From positions 151,384,249-151,448,248 of the forward strand of contig NC_030680.2 of the NCBI RefSeq assembly GCF_000004195.4: DNA of 64,000 nt. Reading direction: 5' to 3'. This document shows, in pieces, positions 1-46,180 of this stretch (the first letter of the stretch is position 1; every line of letters begins with the position of its first letter). A program made the translations under genes and the position numbers. The notes beneath the pieces are model-generated. The model was given only the letters and a program-made list of their open reading frames with translations, was not told the DNA's origin and made no database searches. This DNA is from Xenopus tropicalis. Taxonomy: Eukaryota; Chordata; Amphibia; Anura; Pipidae.

Positions 1-3000
1 GTACTGGTGACAGGACAGACACTGGGGGGCAGTGGGAAGGACAGACACTGGGGGCAGTGTGACAGGACAGACACTAGGGGGCAGTGGGACAGGACAGGAC
101 ACTAGGGGGCAGTGGTGAACAGGACAGACACTGGGGGCAGTGTGACAGGACAGACCACTGGGGGGCAGTGTGACAGGACAGACACTGGGGGGCAGTGTGA
201 CAGGACAGACACTGGGGGGCAGTGTGACAGGACAGACACTGGGGGCAAGTGGGACAGGACAGACACTGGGGGGCAGTGTGACAGGACAGACACTGGGAGG
301 GGGGCAGCTGGGACAGGACAGAACACTAGGGGGCAGTGGGACAGGACAGACACTAGGGGGCAGTGTGACAGGGACAGACACTAGGGGGCAGTGTGACAGG
401 ACAGACACTGTGGGGCAGTGTGACAGGACAGACACTGGGGGCAGTGTGACAGGACAGACACTGGGGGCAGTGTGACAGGACAGACACGAGGGCAGATGGG
501 ACAGGACAGACACTAGGGGGCAGTGTGACAGGACAGACACTAGGGGGCAGTGTGACAGGACAGACACTGGGGGGCAGTGTGACAGGAACAGACACTAGGA
601 GGGCAGTGTGACCAGGGACAGACACTAGGGGGCAGTGGGACAGGACAGACACTGGGGGGCAGTGTGACAGGACAGACACTGGGGGCAGTGGGACAGGACA
701 GACACTAGGGGGCAGTGTGACAGCAGACACTAGGGGGCAGTGGACAGGACAGACACTAGGGCAGTGGGACAGGACAGACACTAGGGGGCTGTGACAGGAC
801 AGACACTGGGGGCAGTGTGACAGGACAGACACTAGGGGGCAGTGTGACAGGACAGACACTGGGGCAGTGGTGACAGGACAGACACTGGGGGCAGTGTGAC
901 AGGACAGACACTAGGGGGCAGTGGGACAGGACAGACACCTAGGGGGCAGTGGGACAGGACAGACACTAGGGGCAGTGGGACAGGACAGACACTAGGGGGC
1001 AGTGTGACAGGACAGACACTAGGGGGGCAGTGTGACAGGACAGACCACTTAGGGGCAGTGTGACAGGACAGACACTAGGGGGCAGTTGACAGGACAGACA
1101 CTGGGGGCAGTGGACAGGACAGACACTGGGGGCAGTGTGACAGGACAGACACTAGGGGCAGTGGACAGGACAGACACTGGGGGCAGTGTGACAGGACAGA
1201 CACTGGGGGCAGTGGACAGGACAGACACTAGGGGGCAGTGTGACAGGACAGACACTGAGGGGCAGTGTGACAGGACAGACACGAGGGGGCAGTGACAGGA
1301 CAGACATGTGGCAGAAACATACTGTGACAGGACAGACACTGGGGGCAGTGTGACAGACAAGACACTGGGGGGCAGTGGGACAGGACAGACACTAGGGGGC
1401 AGTGGGACAGGACAGACACTAGGGGGCAGTGGACAGGACAGACACTAGGGGGCAGTGTGAGGACAGACACTAGGGGGCAGTGTGACAGACAGACACTGGG
1501 GGGCAGTGTGACAGGACAGACACTGGGGGCAGTGTGACAGGACAGACACTGGGGGCGAGTGGACAGGACAGACACTGGGGGGGCAGTGTACGGACAGGAC
1601 ACTGGGGGCAGTGGGACAGGACAGACACTAGGGGGCAGATGGGACAGGACAGACACTAGGGGCAGTGTGACAGGACAGACACTAGGGGCAGTGTGACAGG
1701 ACAGACAACTAGGGGGCAGTGTGACAGGACAGACACTAGGGGCATGTGACAGGCAGACACTAGGGGGCAGTGTGACAGGACAGACACTGGGGGGCAGTGT
1801 GACAGGACAGACACAGTGGGGGGCAGTGTACAGGACAGACACTGGGGGCAGTGTGACAGGACAGACACTGGGGGCAGTGGGACAGGGACAAGACACTAGG
1901 GGGCAGTGTGACAGGACAGACACTGGGGGCAGTGGGACAGGACAGACACTGGGGGCAGTGTGACAGGACAGACACTAGGGGGCAGTGTGACAGGACAGAC
2001 ACTAGGGGGCAGTGTGACAGGACAGACACTAGGGGCAGTGGACAGGACAGGACAACTGGGGGCAGTGTGACAGGACAGACACTGGGGGCAGTGGGACAGG
2101 ACAGACACTAGGGGGCAGTGTGACAGGACAGACACTGGGGGCAGTGTGACAGGACAGACATGGGGGCAGTGGGACAGGACAGACACTAGGGGGCAGTGTG
2201 ACAGGACAGACACTGATGGGGGCAGATGTGACAGGACAGACACTGGGGGGCAGTGCTCGACAGGACAGACACTGGGGGCAGTGTGGGACAGGACAGCACA
2301 CTGGGGGGCAGTGTGACAGGACAGACACTGAGGGGGAGTGTGACAGGACAGACACTAGGGGGCAGTGTGACAGACAGACACTAGGGGGCAGTGTGACAGG
2401 ACAGACACTAGGGGGCAGTGTGACAGGACAGACACTAGGGGGCAGTGGGAAGCAGGACAGACACTAGCGGGAGGCAGTGTGACAGGACAGACACTGGGGG
2501 CAGTGGGACAGACAGGAACACTGGGGGCAGTGGACAGGACAGACACTAGGGGCAGGCAGTGTGACAGGACAGACACTAGGGGGCAGTGTGACAGGACAGA
2601 CACTAGGGGCAGTGTGACAGGACAGACACTAGGGGGCAGTGGGACAGGACAGACACTAGGGGGCAGTGTGAGAGGACAGACACTATGGGGGCAGTGTGAC
2701 AGGACAGACACTAGGGGGCAGTGTGAACAGGACAGACACTGGGGCGATGTGAGACAAAAGCAGGTGGGCAGACTAGAGTAACAGACACTGGGGGCAGTGG
2801 AGTGGGACAGGACAGACACTATGGGGGCAGTGTGACAGGACAGACACTGAGGGGGCAGTGGACAGGACAGACACTGGGGGCAGTGGGACAGGACAGACAC
2901 TAGGGGGCAGTGTGACAGACAGACACTGGGGGCAGTGGGACAGACAGACACTGGGGGCAGTGGGGACAGGACAGACACTGGGGGCAGTGTGACAGGACAG

Positions 3001-6000
3001 ACACTGGGGGCAGTGTGACAGGACAGACACTGGGGGGCAGTGGGAGGACAGACACTAGGGGGCATGTAGAGACAAGACACTAGGGGGCAGTGTGACAGGA
3101 CAGACACTAGGGGCAGTGTGACCCAGGACAGACACTAGGGGGCACCAGTGTGAAACAGGACAGACACTGGGGCAGTGTGACAGGACAGACACTGGGGGCA
3201 GTGGGACAGGACAGAACCCACTAGGGAGGCAGTGGGACGTAGGACAGACACCTAGGGAGTGTGAAGGAGACTGGTGGCAGTGACCAGGCGACCTGGGCAG
3301 TTGGACAGGAAACAGACACTTAGGGGTGCGTGTCTAGAGTCCCCAAGTGGTGCGGCTGTGATCAGGTGGGTACCAGGGTACCAACTGTGTGTGGTCAGTG
3401 GGAGGTGCTGTCTGCGGCCTGTGCCGACTGTGTCGCTCGTCAGTGTGGGCTGAGTGTGGATGCAGTTTCAGACCAGACACTTATGTGGGGTTGTTCTGCG
3501 CTGGTGCGTCTATCCCCAAGGTGCAGGCCTGACGGGACACAGGACAGACCACCTAGGTGTGTGTTCAGGTGGTGTGTGTGTCCAGGGCCGTAAGTGGGAT
3601 CAGCGGACCAGAACACCTGTGTGTCAGATGTGTGTTCGGTGCGGGCTGCGGCGTCTTAGTTCACCCAAGTGCTACGCGAGCTATGCAGACACTGGGGTTG
3701 CGGCAGTATGTGTGTGTGTCAGGATTCGAGGTGACCAGACACTGTTGTGTCTGGGGCCGGAGGCAGCTGGTGACCCAGGACCACGTACCCGACTGGGGTG
3801 CGACTGGGGCTAGTGTCGACTGAGCATGTAGCCACTGGGGTTGGGACTCTATGTGTGTGCTCAGGGCCAGGGGTGTCTGCGGCGTTGTGGACGTCACGTG
3901 AGTCCACCAAGAAGCGAGCGGTGTAGGTGCTGGTGTGGGCCAGGTGTCTGTCGACAGGGACATGCACATGCGTAGTCTGCCGGCCTGTTGTGTCTAGTCC
4001 CGCAGAGTTGTGGCGCACTTGTGTAGGTGCTGTGACAGGACAGAACAACTGGGTGATTGTGTGTGTCAGTGTGTGTGCTGCGGCTGGCCCCAGCGATCTG
4101 TGACAGAACCAGACCCCACTATGTGGTGTGTCGAGTGTGGTGGCGAGGTGTGGGACCAGGAACAGACACTTGGTCGAGGGGGGGCAGCTGTGTGTCTGCG
4201 GCTGTGGCTCTATCCCCAAGGTGTGCGCACTGCGCCTGTTCAGTGTGTGTTCAGTGCTGCACCCAGGACAGACATCTGTGGTGGGCGGAGTGTGTGTGTC
4301 TGCCGGCCAGGCTGTGCGTCTTGTTATCCCACCAAGGAGCGACTAGGGCGAACTGTGGGCCATGACATGTGACCAGGACAGACACTAGTGGTGTGTGTCA
4401 GTGTGGCAGTGTGATCTGAGGAGCAGGTGGCCCTAGCCGGCTGGTGCGTCTATCCCCGGCACCGTGGTTGCAGAGCTGTTGTGGTGTCAGTGTGACAGGT
4501 ACAGGTGAGCTACGTATGGGGTGCATTTGGCGGAGGACAGCAAGCCCTAGGGGGCCCAGTGTGACAGGTAGCCAGTACCCACTGTATCCGCCAAGGCTGT
4601 GACTGTGGCCAGTGTGTCGAAGTTTGTGTGGGCTGACAGGACAGACACCTGGGGTGTGTTGTCAGGGCCAGCGGGTGACAGGACAGACCACTGGGTGTGT
4701 GTCAGTGGGTGCTAGTGCTCACCGCGGACGAGACATCCAGCTGACAGGTTGCTTATCCCAAGTGTGCGACTGTGTGTGTGGCCCCAAGGTGTGTGGTGGT
4801 TGGGACAGGGACAGACACGGTGGCAGTGTGACAGGACAGACACTAGGCGGCAGATCTGACCCCAGACAGACACTGGGGCAGTGTGACAGGACAACACTAG
4901 GGGGCAGTAGGGTGTGACAGGACCAGACACTGGGGGGCAGACTGTGACAGGACAGACACTGGTGGCAGTTGATCAGACAAGACCCATAGGGTGGTGCAGG
5001 TGTGTCAGTGCTGTGATGTCTGCGGCTGATGCCGTCTATCCCCAAGGTGTTGTGACAGGACAGACGACGACTGTGGGCCTACAGTGTGTTGTGTCTGCTG
5101 ACCGAAGGACAACACCTATGGGCGCGTGCATCGCTCCAATGTGACAGGACAGACACTGGGGGCAGTGTGACAGGACAGACACTAGGGGGCAGTGTGACAG
5201 GACAGACACTGGGGGGCAGTGTGACAGGACAGACACTAGGGGCAGTGGGACAGGACAGACACTAGGGGCAGTGTGACAGGACAGACACTGGGGGCAGTGT
5301 GACAGGACAGACACTAGGGGGCAGTGTGACAGGACAGACACTAGGGGGCAGTGTGACAGGACAGACACTAGGGGGCAGTGGGACAGGACAGACACTGGGG
5401 GGCAGTGTGACAGGACAGACACTGGGGGGCAGTGGGACAGGACAGACACTGGGGGGCAGTGTGGACAGGACAGACACTGGGGGGCAGTGTGACAGGACAG
5501 ACACTGGGGGGCAGTGGACAGGACAGACACTTGGGGGGCAGTGTGACAGGACAGACACTAGGGGCAGTGTGACAGGACAGACACTAGGGGGCAGTGTGAC
5601 AGACACTAGGGGGCAGTGGGACAGGACAGACACTGGGGGCAGTGTGACAGGACAGACACTGGGGGCAGTGTGACAGGACAGACACTAGGGGCAGTGTGAC
5701 AGGACAGACACTAGGGGGCAGTGTGACAGGACAGACACTAGGGGGCAGTGGGACAGGACAGACACTAGGGGCAGTGGGACAGGACAGACACTAGGGGCAG
5801 TGTGACAGGACAGACACTAGGGGCAGTGTGACAGGACAGACACTAGGGGGCAGTGGGACAGGACAGACACTGGGGGCAGTGTGACAGGACAGACACTAGG
5901 GGGCAGTGTGACAGGACAGACACTGGGGCAGTGTGACAGGACAGACACTGGGGGCACAGGACAGACACTAGGGGGCAGTGGGACAGGACAGACACTAGGG

Positions 6001-7795
6001 GGCAGTGTGACAGGACAGACACTAGGGGGCAGTGTGACAGGACAGACACTAGGGGGCAGTGTGACAGGACAGACACTAGGGGGCAGTGTGACAGGACAGA
6101 CACTAGGGGGCAGTGTGACAGGACAGACACTGGGGGCAGTGTGACAGGACAGACACTGGGGGGCAGTGGACAGGACAGACACTGGGGGCAGGTTGACAGG
6201 ACAGACACTAGGGGGCAGTGTGACAGGACAGACACTAGGGGGCAGTGTGACAGGACAGACACTGGGGGCAGTGTGACAGGACAGACACTAGGGGGCAGTG
6301 TGACAGGACAGACACTGGGGGCAGTGTGACAGGACAGACACTAGGGGCAGTGTGACAGGACAGACACTGGGGGGCAGTGTGGGACAGGACAGACACTAGG
6401 GGGCAGTGTGACAGGACAGACACTAGGGGGCAGTGTGACAGGACAGACACTGGGGGCAGTGGGACAGGACAGACACTGGGGGGCAGTGTGACAGGACAGA
6501 CACTGGGGGCAGTGGGACAGGACAGACACTAGGGGGCAGTGTGACAGGACAGACACTAGGGGGCAGTGTGACAGGACAGACACTAGGGGGCAGTGTGACA
6601 GGACAGACACTAGGGGGCAGTGGGACAGGACAGACACTAGGGGCAGTGGGACAGGACAGACACTGGGGAGCAGTGTGACAGGACAGACACTAGGGGGCAG
6701 TGTGACAGGACAGACACTGGGGGGCAGTGTGACAGGACAGACACTAGGGGGCAGTGTGACAGGACAGACACTAGGGGCAGTGTGACAGGACAGACACTAG
6801 GGGCAGTGTGACAGGACAGACACTAGGGGGCAGTGTGACAGGACAGACACTAGGGGGCAGTGGGACAGGACAGACACTAGGGGGCAGTGTGACAGGACAG
6901 ACACTAGGGGGGCAGTGGGACAGGACAGACACTAGGGGGCAGTGTGACAGGACAGACACTAGGGGGCAGTGTGACAGGACAGACACTGGGGGCAGTGTGT
7001 GACAGGACAGACACTAGGGTGGCAGTGGGACAGGACAGACACTGGGGGGCAGTGGGACAGGACAGACACTAGGGGGCAGTGTGCAGGCAGGGAGACAGGA
7101 CAGACACTGGGGGGCAGTGGGACAGGACAGACACTAGGGGCAGTGTGACAGGACAGACACTAGGGGGCAGTGGGACAGGACAGACACTAGGGGGCAGTGG
7201 ACAGGACAGACACTGGGGGCAGTGTGACAGGACAGACACTAGGGGGCAGTGTGACAGGACAGACACTAGGGGGCAGTGTGACAGGACAGACACTTGGGGG
7301 GCAGTTGACAGGACAGACACTAGGGGGCAGTGTGGGACAGGACAGACACTGGGGGCAGTGTGACAGGACAGACACTAGGGGGCAGTGTGACAGGACAGAC
7401 CACGGGGGGCAGTGTGACAGGACAGACACTGGGGGGCAGTGGGACAGGACAGACACTAGGGGCAGTGTGACAGGACAGACACTAGGGGGCAGTGTGACAG
7501 GACAGACACTGGGGGGCAGTGTGACAGGACAGACACTAGGGGCAGTGTGACAGGACAGACATGGGGGGGCAGTGGACGAGGACAGACACTAGGGTGGCAG
7601 TGTGACAGGACAGACACTAGGGGGCAGTGGGACAGGACAGACACTAGTGGGGGGGCAGTGTGACAGGACAGACATAGGGGGTCAGTGTGACAGGACAGAC
7701 ACTAGGGGGCAGTGGTTGAACAGGACAGACACTGGGGGCAGTGTGACAGGACAGACACTGGGGGGCAGTGTGACAGGACAGACACTGGGGGGCAG
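1..7795 (+). repeat. 26-27 bp minisatellite with CTCF-like unit
   Basis: Tandem array of the unit gacaggacagacactaggg plus ggcagtgt, in 26 and 27 bp versions (tagggggcag, taggggcag, tggggggcag, tgggggcag). Length divided by unit gives roughly 220 copies, excluding the irregular block at about 3250-5139. The 19-mer cagacactagggggcagtg in the tagggggcag type fits the vertebrate CTCF consensus YDRCCASYAGRKGGCRSYV at 18 of 19 positions, all on the + strand. Copies in 5140-7000 are uniform, while 1-3250 contains many one-base insertions and deletions. The array starts before the window and stops about 340 bp before the NUP210 ATG. The open frames through it are repeat artefacts, because the 27-bp unit is a multiple of three without stops. 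Confidence 0.95.
3250..5139. repeat. Irregular core of the 27-bp array
   Basis: Here the 27-bp unit is broken up. Pieces of gacaggacagacact remain, separated by GT-rich text and a second recurrent word, tatccccaaggtg and variants, near 3510, 4210, 4325, 4450, 4590, 4750 and 5036. I see no gene. It may be a diverged higher-order segment of the array or a low-accuracy consensus of unpolished reads. Confidence 0.6.
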
Positions 7796-8134
7796 TTTGG
7801 GGGGTTGGGGAGAGAAGGAAAGGCTGTAGGGGGAGGAGTCAGGAGCTCAGGCGCGCACCCGCGGCGATTCCCTAAGACACTGACACGGGCAGAAGCGCAT
7901 GCCCGAGAGGGGGGAGCGCGGACAAAGTCGGCCACAGAGGTGAAAGCTCCGCCTCCCTGTGTGTCTGTCCCGCTATGCCCCCGCCCCTGCCCCCGGACAT
8001 GTATTGCCCGCCCCCCCCCCCCCGGCTCCCTGTAGCCCCTCCCCCTGGGGAATGAAGCACATGGCGCGAACAGGCTGACGGGAAGGCGCAGAGAGCGGGC
8101 AGAGCGGGCGGAAGTGGTTTCGGTACCGGAGGGA
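7796..8134 (+). promoter_or_regulatory. NUP210 promoter and 5' UTR, CpG-island-like
   Basis: GC- and CpG-rich DNA between the array and the NUP210 start codon, including a C14-16 run near 8010 and many CpGs from 7850 to 8140. There is no TATA box at a useful distance, as expected of a housekeeping promoter. A CGGAAGTG word at 8109-8116, 19 bp before the ATG, matches the ETS-family core often found at TATA-less start sites. The transcription start itself cannot be read from sequence. Confidence 0.65.
8109..8116 (+). promoter_or_regulatory. ETS-like motif CGGAAGTG
   Basis: Exact ETS/GABPA core directly upstream of the NUP210 start codon in the CpG-rich region. Binding is inferred from the motif only. 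Confidence 0.4.
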
Positions 8135-41528
<33,394 letters not shown>

Positions 41529-41770
41529 AAAGCAGTCGCCGAAGGTCTCATTCACGGGCCCCTGGCGCCTTTTACCGAGTGTCTTGCTGAGATTTTGTGT
41601 GTGTGTGGCGTGACTATTTCCCGCGTGGGGGGCGTGACTGTTTCCGCGTGGGCGGCACTTTTATTTTATTTTGCTTTGATTGGAAGAAGAGAGAATGCTT
41701 GCTTTTCCCGGTCTCTGCCCCAGTAGGTACGTTGTGTGTTCTGGCTGCAAGTTTGGGTTCTGTTTGTGCC

Positions 41771-42320
41771 GGAACCACACAAATAATCCCTGGGTGTTTT
41801 ATGGAGCCTGTATGTTCCTCAGGGGAGGGGCTTTATCAGTTGGCAGCTCAGCCATTTTTTTTTTCTTAAGGGGCATTTTGTGAAGCCAATAGAATCCTCT
41901 GAGTTTGCTTTTTTTATATGAGAATGTGTCGGGAGGTTGCTGTTCCGCCAGTCAGTGCAATGGCCGTCTACCCCCCCCCCCCCTCCTTGTAACATTTAGG
42001 CTCCATATGACTCCCATGCCGACTGTTAGCCTCGGGGCTCGGCCACGCCCACACGGAACCACACAAATTGTCCCTGGGTTTTTCATGCAGCCTATATGTT
42101 CCTCAGGGGAGGGGCTTTATCAGTTGGCAGCTCAGCCATTTTTTTTCTTAAGGGGGCATTTTGTGAAGCCAATAGAATCCTCTTTTTGTATGAGAATGTG
42201 TCGGGAGGTTGCTATTCCGCCAGTCAGTGCAATGGCCGCCTACCCCTCCCCCTGTAACAGGCTCCATATTACTCCCATGCCGACTGTCAGCCTTGGGGCT
42301 TGGCCACGCCCACCCGTGAC
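41771..42320 (+). repeat. ~280-bp tandem duplication in the 3' UTR
   Basis: Copy 1 starts ggaaccacacaaataatccc at 41771 and copy 2 starts ggaaccacacaaattgtccc at 42055. Both include ggggaggggctttatcagtt, the GTGTCGGGAGGTTGCT phrase and ccatgccgactgt, with about 90 percent identity by eye. Confidence 0.85.
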
Positions 42321-42639
42321 TGTGAGTAGAACCCATGTAGCCGCCCAAGCTTGTTTCACTGTGATTCTGGCACCTCCTCGTGTGATTGTTTATGATTTAT
42401 GTGGCATTTAATTGCAAGCTCTTAGGGACAAGAGACTGTACATTTCCTCATGACTTCAGTTCAACTCAGGAAAGTTCTGCACTGCTTGCAGCCGCCTTAT
42501 ATTGTGACCCCCCCCAACCAACCGCCTCAAGTGGGGGGGGGGGAGCCGAGACTGTCGGGGCGTGTGCTTCCGTGTAATGCTCTGGGCCCGGGGGCGGGAC
42601 TGGCGCTCTCTGTGCTCTTATTGGCCTTAAGGGGGAGGT

Positions 42640-43075
42640 TAACTTTTTTAGTCTGTTATAGAATGTCCTATTCCTAGCAACTTTGCAGTTGGTCTTCATT
42701 GTTTTTTTATAGTTTTTACATTATTTGTCGTCTTCTTTTGCAGCTTTCAAATGGGGGTCACTGACCCCGGCAGCCAAACCCTATTGCTCTGTGAGGCTCC
42801 AGTTTTATTGTTATTGTTACTTTTTATTCCTTATCTTTCTATTCAGCCCCTCCCCTATTCATATACCAGCCTCTCATCCAAACCACTCTCTGGTTGCTAA
42901 GGTAACTTGGACCCTAGCAACCCAATAACTGCTGAACCTCCAAAGTGGAAATTATATAAGTAAAAAAAAATACAAGTAATAGAAAATGTAGACCAATTGC
43001 AAACTGTCTCAGAATATCACTCTCTACATGATACTAAAAGTTAACTCAAAGGTGACCAACCCGTTTAACGGGTTA
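42640..43075. mobile_element. MITE in the NUP210 3' UTR
   Basis: Ends aggttaacttttttagtctg and, inverted, gggttggtcacctttgagtt. Contains ggtcactgaccccggcagcc and ccagttttattgttattgtt, shared with 45386-45590 and 62125-62570. No coding capacity. Confidence 0.75.
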
Positions 43076-44029
43076 ATCAGTAAGGGGGGGGTGATCCTGG
43101 GGGGGGGGTTATTGGCTCAGGAAACCATGGTCGCTACTGAATTGATTGCATTGCTTTGCGCAGTTTATAGGTTTATGTTTTGCTGTGAGTTTATTTGCCA
43201 GTTGTGCAGTTTCATTATCCAATAGAAACCACTGATTTATTCCCCCCCCCCATTCATTTCCAGGAACAGCAGGTACCACATTCCCATAAGGTTCTATGTA
43301 GGCGAGTGCTGCCATACTGGCACACATTCCAGGCAGCTGGCACCGCCAGAACCAGTGATAATCCCTCCCTATGCCCCGCCTCTGTGCGTAGGGAAAGGCC
43401 GCCCCTCGTTAGGGAAACGGGGCACATTTTTGCCAGTGGAGAAAAGGCTCCGAGAACCCGTTCCCAAGGGCCTGGGCAGCACTTGCGCGAGCGACTTGGG
43501 CTTTTTCACCACTGCCGGGTTCTGATTGGGTTCAGATTAGTGCCAGGTACGTGCCTACAGGGAGGTGAAGGATTTCCCTTTAATCAGTGTGAAGTAAACC
43601 CTTCCCATAGTGCACCTGGGCGCCGCCATAGGGGAGGCTTCTGGTTCCGTTTCTGTTTTTACTTTATCATTTATTTGCGCGGCTGGGAATGAGCCCCTGG
43701 GGCTGGGGGGCCGGGGGGTTCCTAGTGAGTGGGGCAGATACGTGCAATGGTGAATGTGAGTTGCACTACGGGCCAAGCCCGACTCACTATGGATCAGCGC
43801 CGGCGCCCGCAGCCCCGTGAAGCCTTCAGCTGCAATAATGTGAATGTGTCCGACCAGACAATGTGACATTGCGCTGTATCTTCCTCTAAATACCTCAAAC
43901 TCTGCTGTTCTGGTTCTGTTGGACCCCACGGATGAGCCCGGTCCAATCTCTGGGATTATTAACCCTCGCTGTGATTTCCTTTGTGCCTTACTGCCGGCCG
44001 AGCATTTCTGTGTCGCTCTGATTGTACAT

Positions 44030-44035
44030 AATAAA
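44030..44035 (+). terminator. NUP210 polyadenylation signal AATAAA
   Basis: AATAAA followed 25-35 bp later by a GT-rich stretch, ggtgctgtgttatt. The best candidate for the NUP210 transcript end. Confidence 0.6.
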
Positions 44036-44294
44036 TAATGTTCTGATAAGAGAGTCCGGTGCTGTGTTATTAACCTGCTGCACAGGCTCTGGGCCTGGGG
44101 GGGGATGTAATGGGGCTTGTAACCCATAGCAACCTATCAGTGGGCAGCTTTGTCCAGCCTGCCAGGTTTCAATTGGTTATTGTGGAAAAGATGCAGTTTG
44201 GAGGCCGAGCCCTTAAGGTGGGTTCTGTACAAAATGGGCCTCAGTTCTCAGGGTTGCGGTCCAAGTCCCATATCTACCCCTGTGTGCTGGGTAA

Positions 44295-45320
44295 TAGTAC
44301 CGAGCATCCCCCCCTCTGTGCGTAACGGTGCCGAGCGCCCCCCTCTGTGCATAACGGCGCCGAGCGTCCCCCCCCTCTGTGCGTAACGGTGCCGAGCGTC
44401 CCCCCCTCTGTGCGTAACGGTGCCGAGCGCCCCCCCCCTCTGTGCATAACGGTGCCGAGCATCCCCCCCCTCTGTGCGTAATGGTGCCGAGCATCCCCCC
44501 CCTCTGTGCGTAACGGTGCCGAGCGTCTCCCCCTCTGTGCGTAACGGTACCGAGCGTCCTCCCCTCTGTGCGTAACGGTACCGAGCGTCCTCCCCTCTGT
44601 GCGTAACGGTGCCGAGCGTCCTCCCCTCTGTGCGTAACGGTGCCGAGCGTCTCCCCCTCTGTGCGTAACGGTACCGAGCGTCCTCCCCTCTGTGCGTAAC
44701 GGTGCCGAGCATCCTCCCCTCTGTGCGCAATGGTGCCGAGCGTCCTCCCCTCTGTGCGTAACGGTGCCGAGCGTCCCCCCCCCTCTGTGTGTAACGGTGC
44801 CGAGCGTCCCCCCTCTGTGCGTAACGGTGCCGAGCGTCCCCCCCTCTGTGCGCAATGGTGCCGAGCGTCCTCCCCTCTGTGCGTAACGGTGCCGAGCGTC
44901 CTCCCCTCTGTGCGTAACGGTGCCGAGCGTCCCCCCCCCCCCTCTGTGCGTAACGGTGCCGAGCGTCCTCCCCTCTGTGCGCAATGGTGCCGAGCATCCC
45001 CCCCTCTGTGCGTAACGGTGCTGAGCGTCCCCCCCCTCTGTGCGTAACGGTGCTGAGCGTCCCCCCCTCTGTGCGTAACGGTGCCGAGCGTCCCCCCCTC
45101 TGTGCGTAACGGTGCCGAGCGTCCCCCCCTCTGTGCATAACGGTGCCGAGCGTCCCCCCCCCCTCTGTGCGTAACGGTGCCGAGCGTCCCCCCCCCCCTC
45201 TGTGCGTAACGGTGCCGAGCGTCCCCCCTCCCCTCTGTGCGTAACGGTGCCGAGCGTCCCCCCCCTCTGTGCGTAACGGTGCCGAGCGCCCCCCCCCTCT
45301 GTGCGTAACGGTGCCGAGCT
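44295..45320 (+). repeat. ~31-bp C-rich intergenic minisatellite
   Basis: About 32 copies of ctctgtgcgtaacggtgccg plus agcgtcccccc. The C run ranges from about 4 to 12, and some copies have CTCC or GTGCGCAATGG variants. It is CpG-rich and starts about 250 bp after the NUP210 polyadenylation site. Long minus-strand frames here are artefacts. Confidence 0.93.
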
Positions 45321-45385
45321 GATGAATGTTGGGATAACGGTCGTATGTTTAAATACAACTCAAATTCAGCATGAAACTGTAGGAT

Positions 45386-45590
45386 AAAGCTTTAAAATGG
45401 GGGTCACTGACCCCGGCAGCCAAACCCTATTGCTCTGTGAGGCTCCAGTTTTATTGTTATTGTTACTTTTTATTCCTTTCTGTTTCAAATCAATGCCTGG
45501 TTGCTGAGGTAATTTGGACCCTAGCAACCAGATAGCTGCTGAAATTCCAGACTGCAGAGCTGCTGAACAAAAAGTGAAATAATATAGGAT
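45386..45590. mobile_element. Partial MITE copy
   Basis: Carries the ggtcactgaccccggcagcc and ccagttttattgttattgtt core and the ccctagcaaccagatagctg section of the family at 42640-43075; both ends are lost. Confidence 0.65.
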
Positions 45591-46180
45591 CGGGGGCAAA
45601 TGGGTTTTTGCCATATCTGCGAATATAACTGTTATTTGGCAGGCCGGGCACCTCGCCCCCACCCACCTGCGCAAGGTTACAAGCAACACCTGGGGTAAGT
45701 GATGCTGGACTAGGGGTAGCAGGAGAGGTACCTGCCTAGTCTCCCCCCCCACCCCCCCTCCGGTACATACAGTGTGTTTGATACAAAAATGTTTTGTATA
45801 AAGTATTTGTTTTTAATTAATTTCTATGTTTTATTATCTAATAATTATAAAAGTATGGGGGGGGGGTATGGCAGTAAATTTATGGCAGTAGGACAATACC
45901 CTAAATTACTGCCCCGGGCAGAATAGAGCTGATTTCTTATTGGAGGAATTGACCCTACAGATTGGGTTTCCGGGGTGAGATTCTCTGCTCGACCAGCAGG
46001 TGTCGCTGCAGTAAAAGATTTGCACCACATTGGTTTTACCTGATATTAATTAAGATTCCGCTTGGTGCCAACAGGGAACAGCTTCTGTCCCAGCAGCCTC
46101 TCTGCCCAGGGGCCCTAAATTTGTAATTATTTTCTTTCTGGGTTCAGTCTACACCCCCCCCCATCAGGTGCTACCATAAC
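45591..46180. other. Intergenic unique DNA
   Basis: AT-rich and G-run sequence without a gene. A CTCF-like word ccagcaggtgtcgct (one mismatch) is at 45993-46007 on the plus strand. Confidence 0.5.

Larger units (their letters stand above)
41529..44055 (+). other. NUP210: NUP210 3' UTR
   Basis: From the stop codon to the first well-placed polyadenylation signal (AATAAA 44030-44035) there is about 2.5 kb without splice-supported coding. It holds a ~280-bp tandem duplication (41771-42320) and a MITE (42640-43075). A shorter transcript is possible, but I saw no earlier AATAAA that I would prefer. Confidence 0.6.

Noticed and set aside
44213..45358. Minus-strand frame of 381 codons rich in arginine and glycine
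   Set aside because: Reverse complement of the 31-bp C-rich minisatellite; variable C runs shift frames between copies and no gene features are present.
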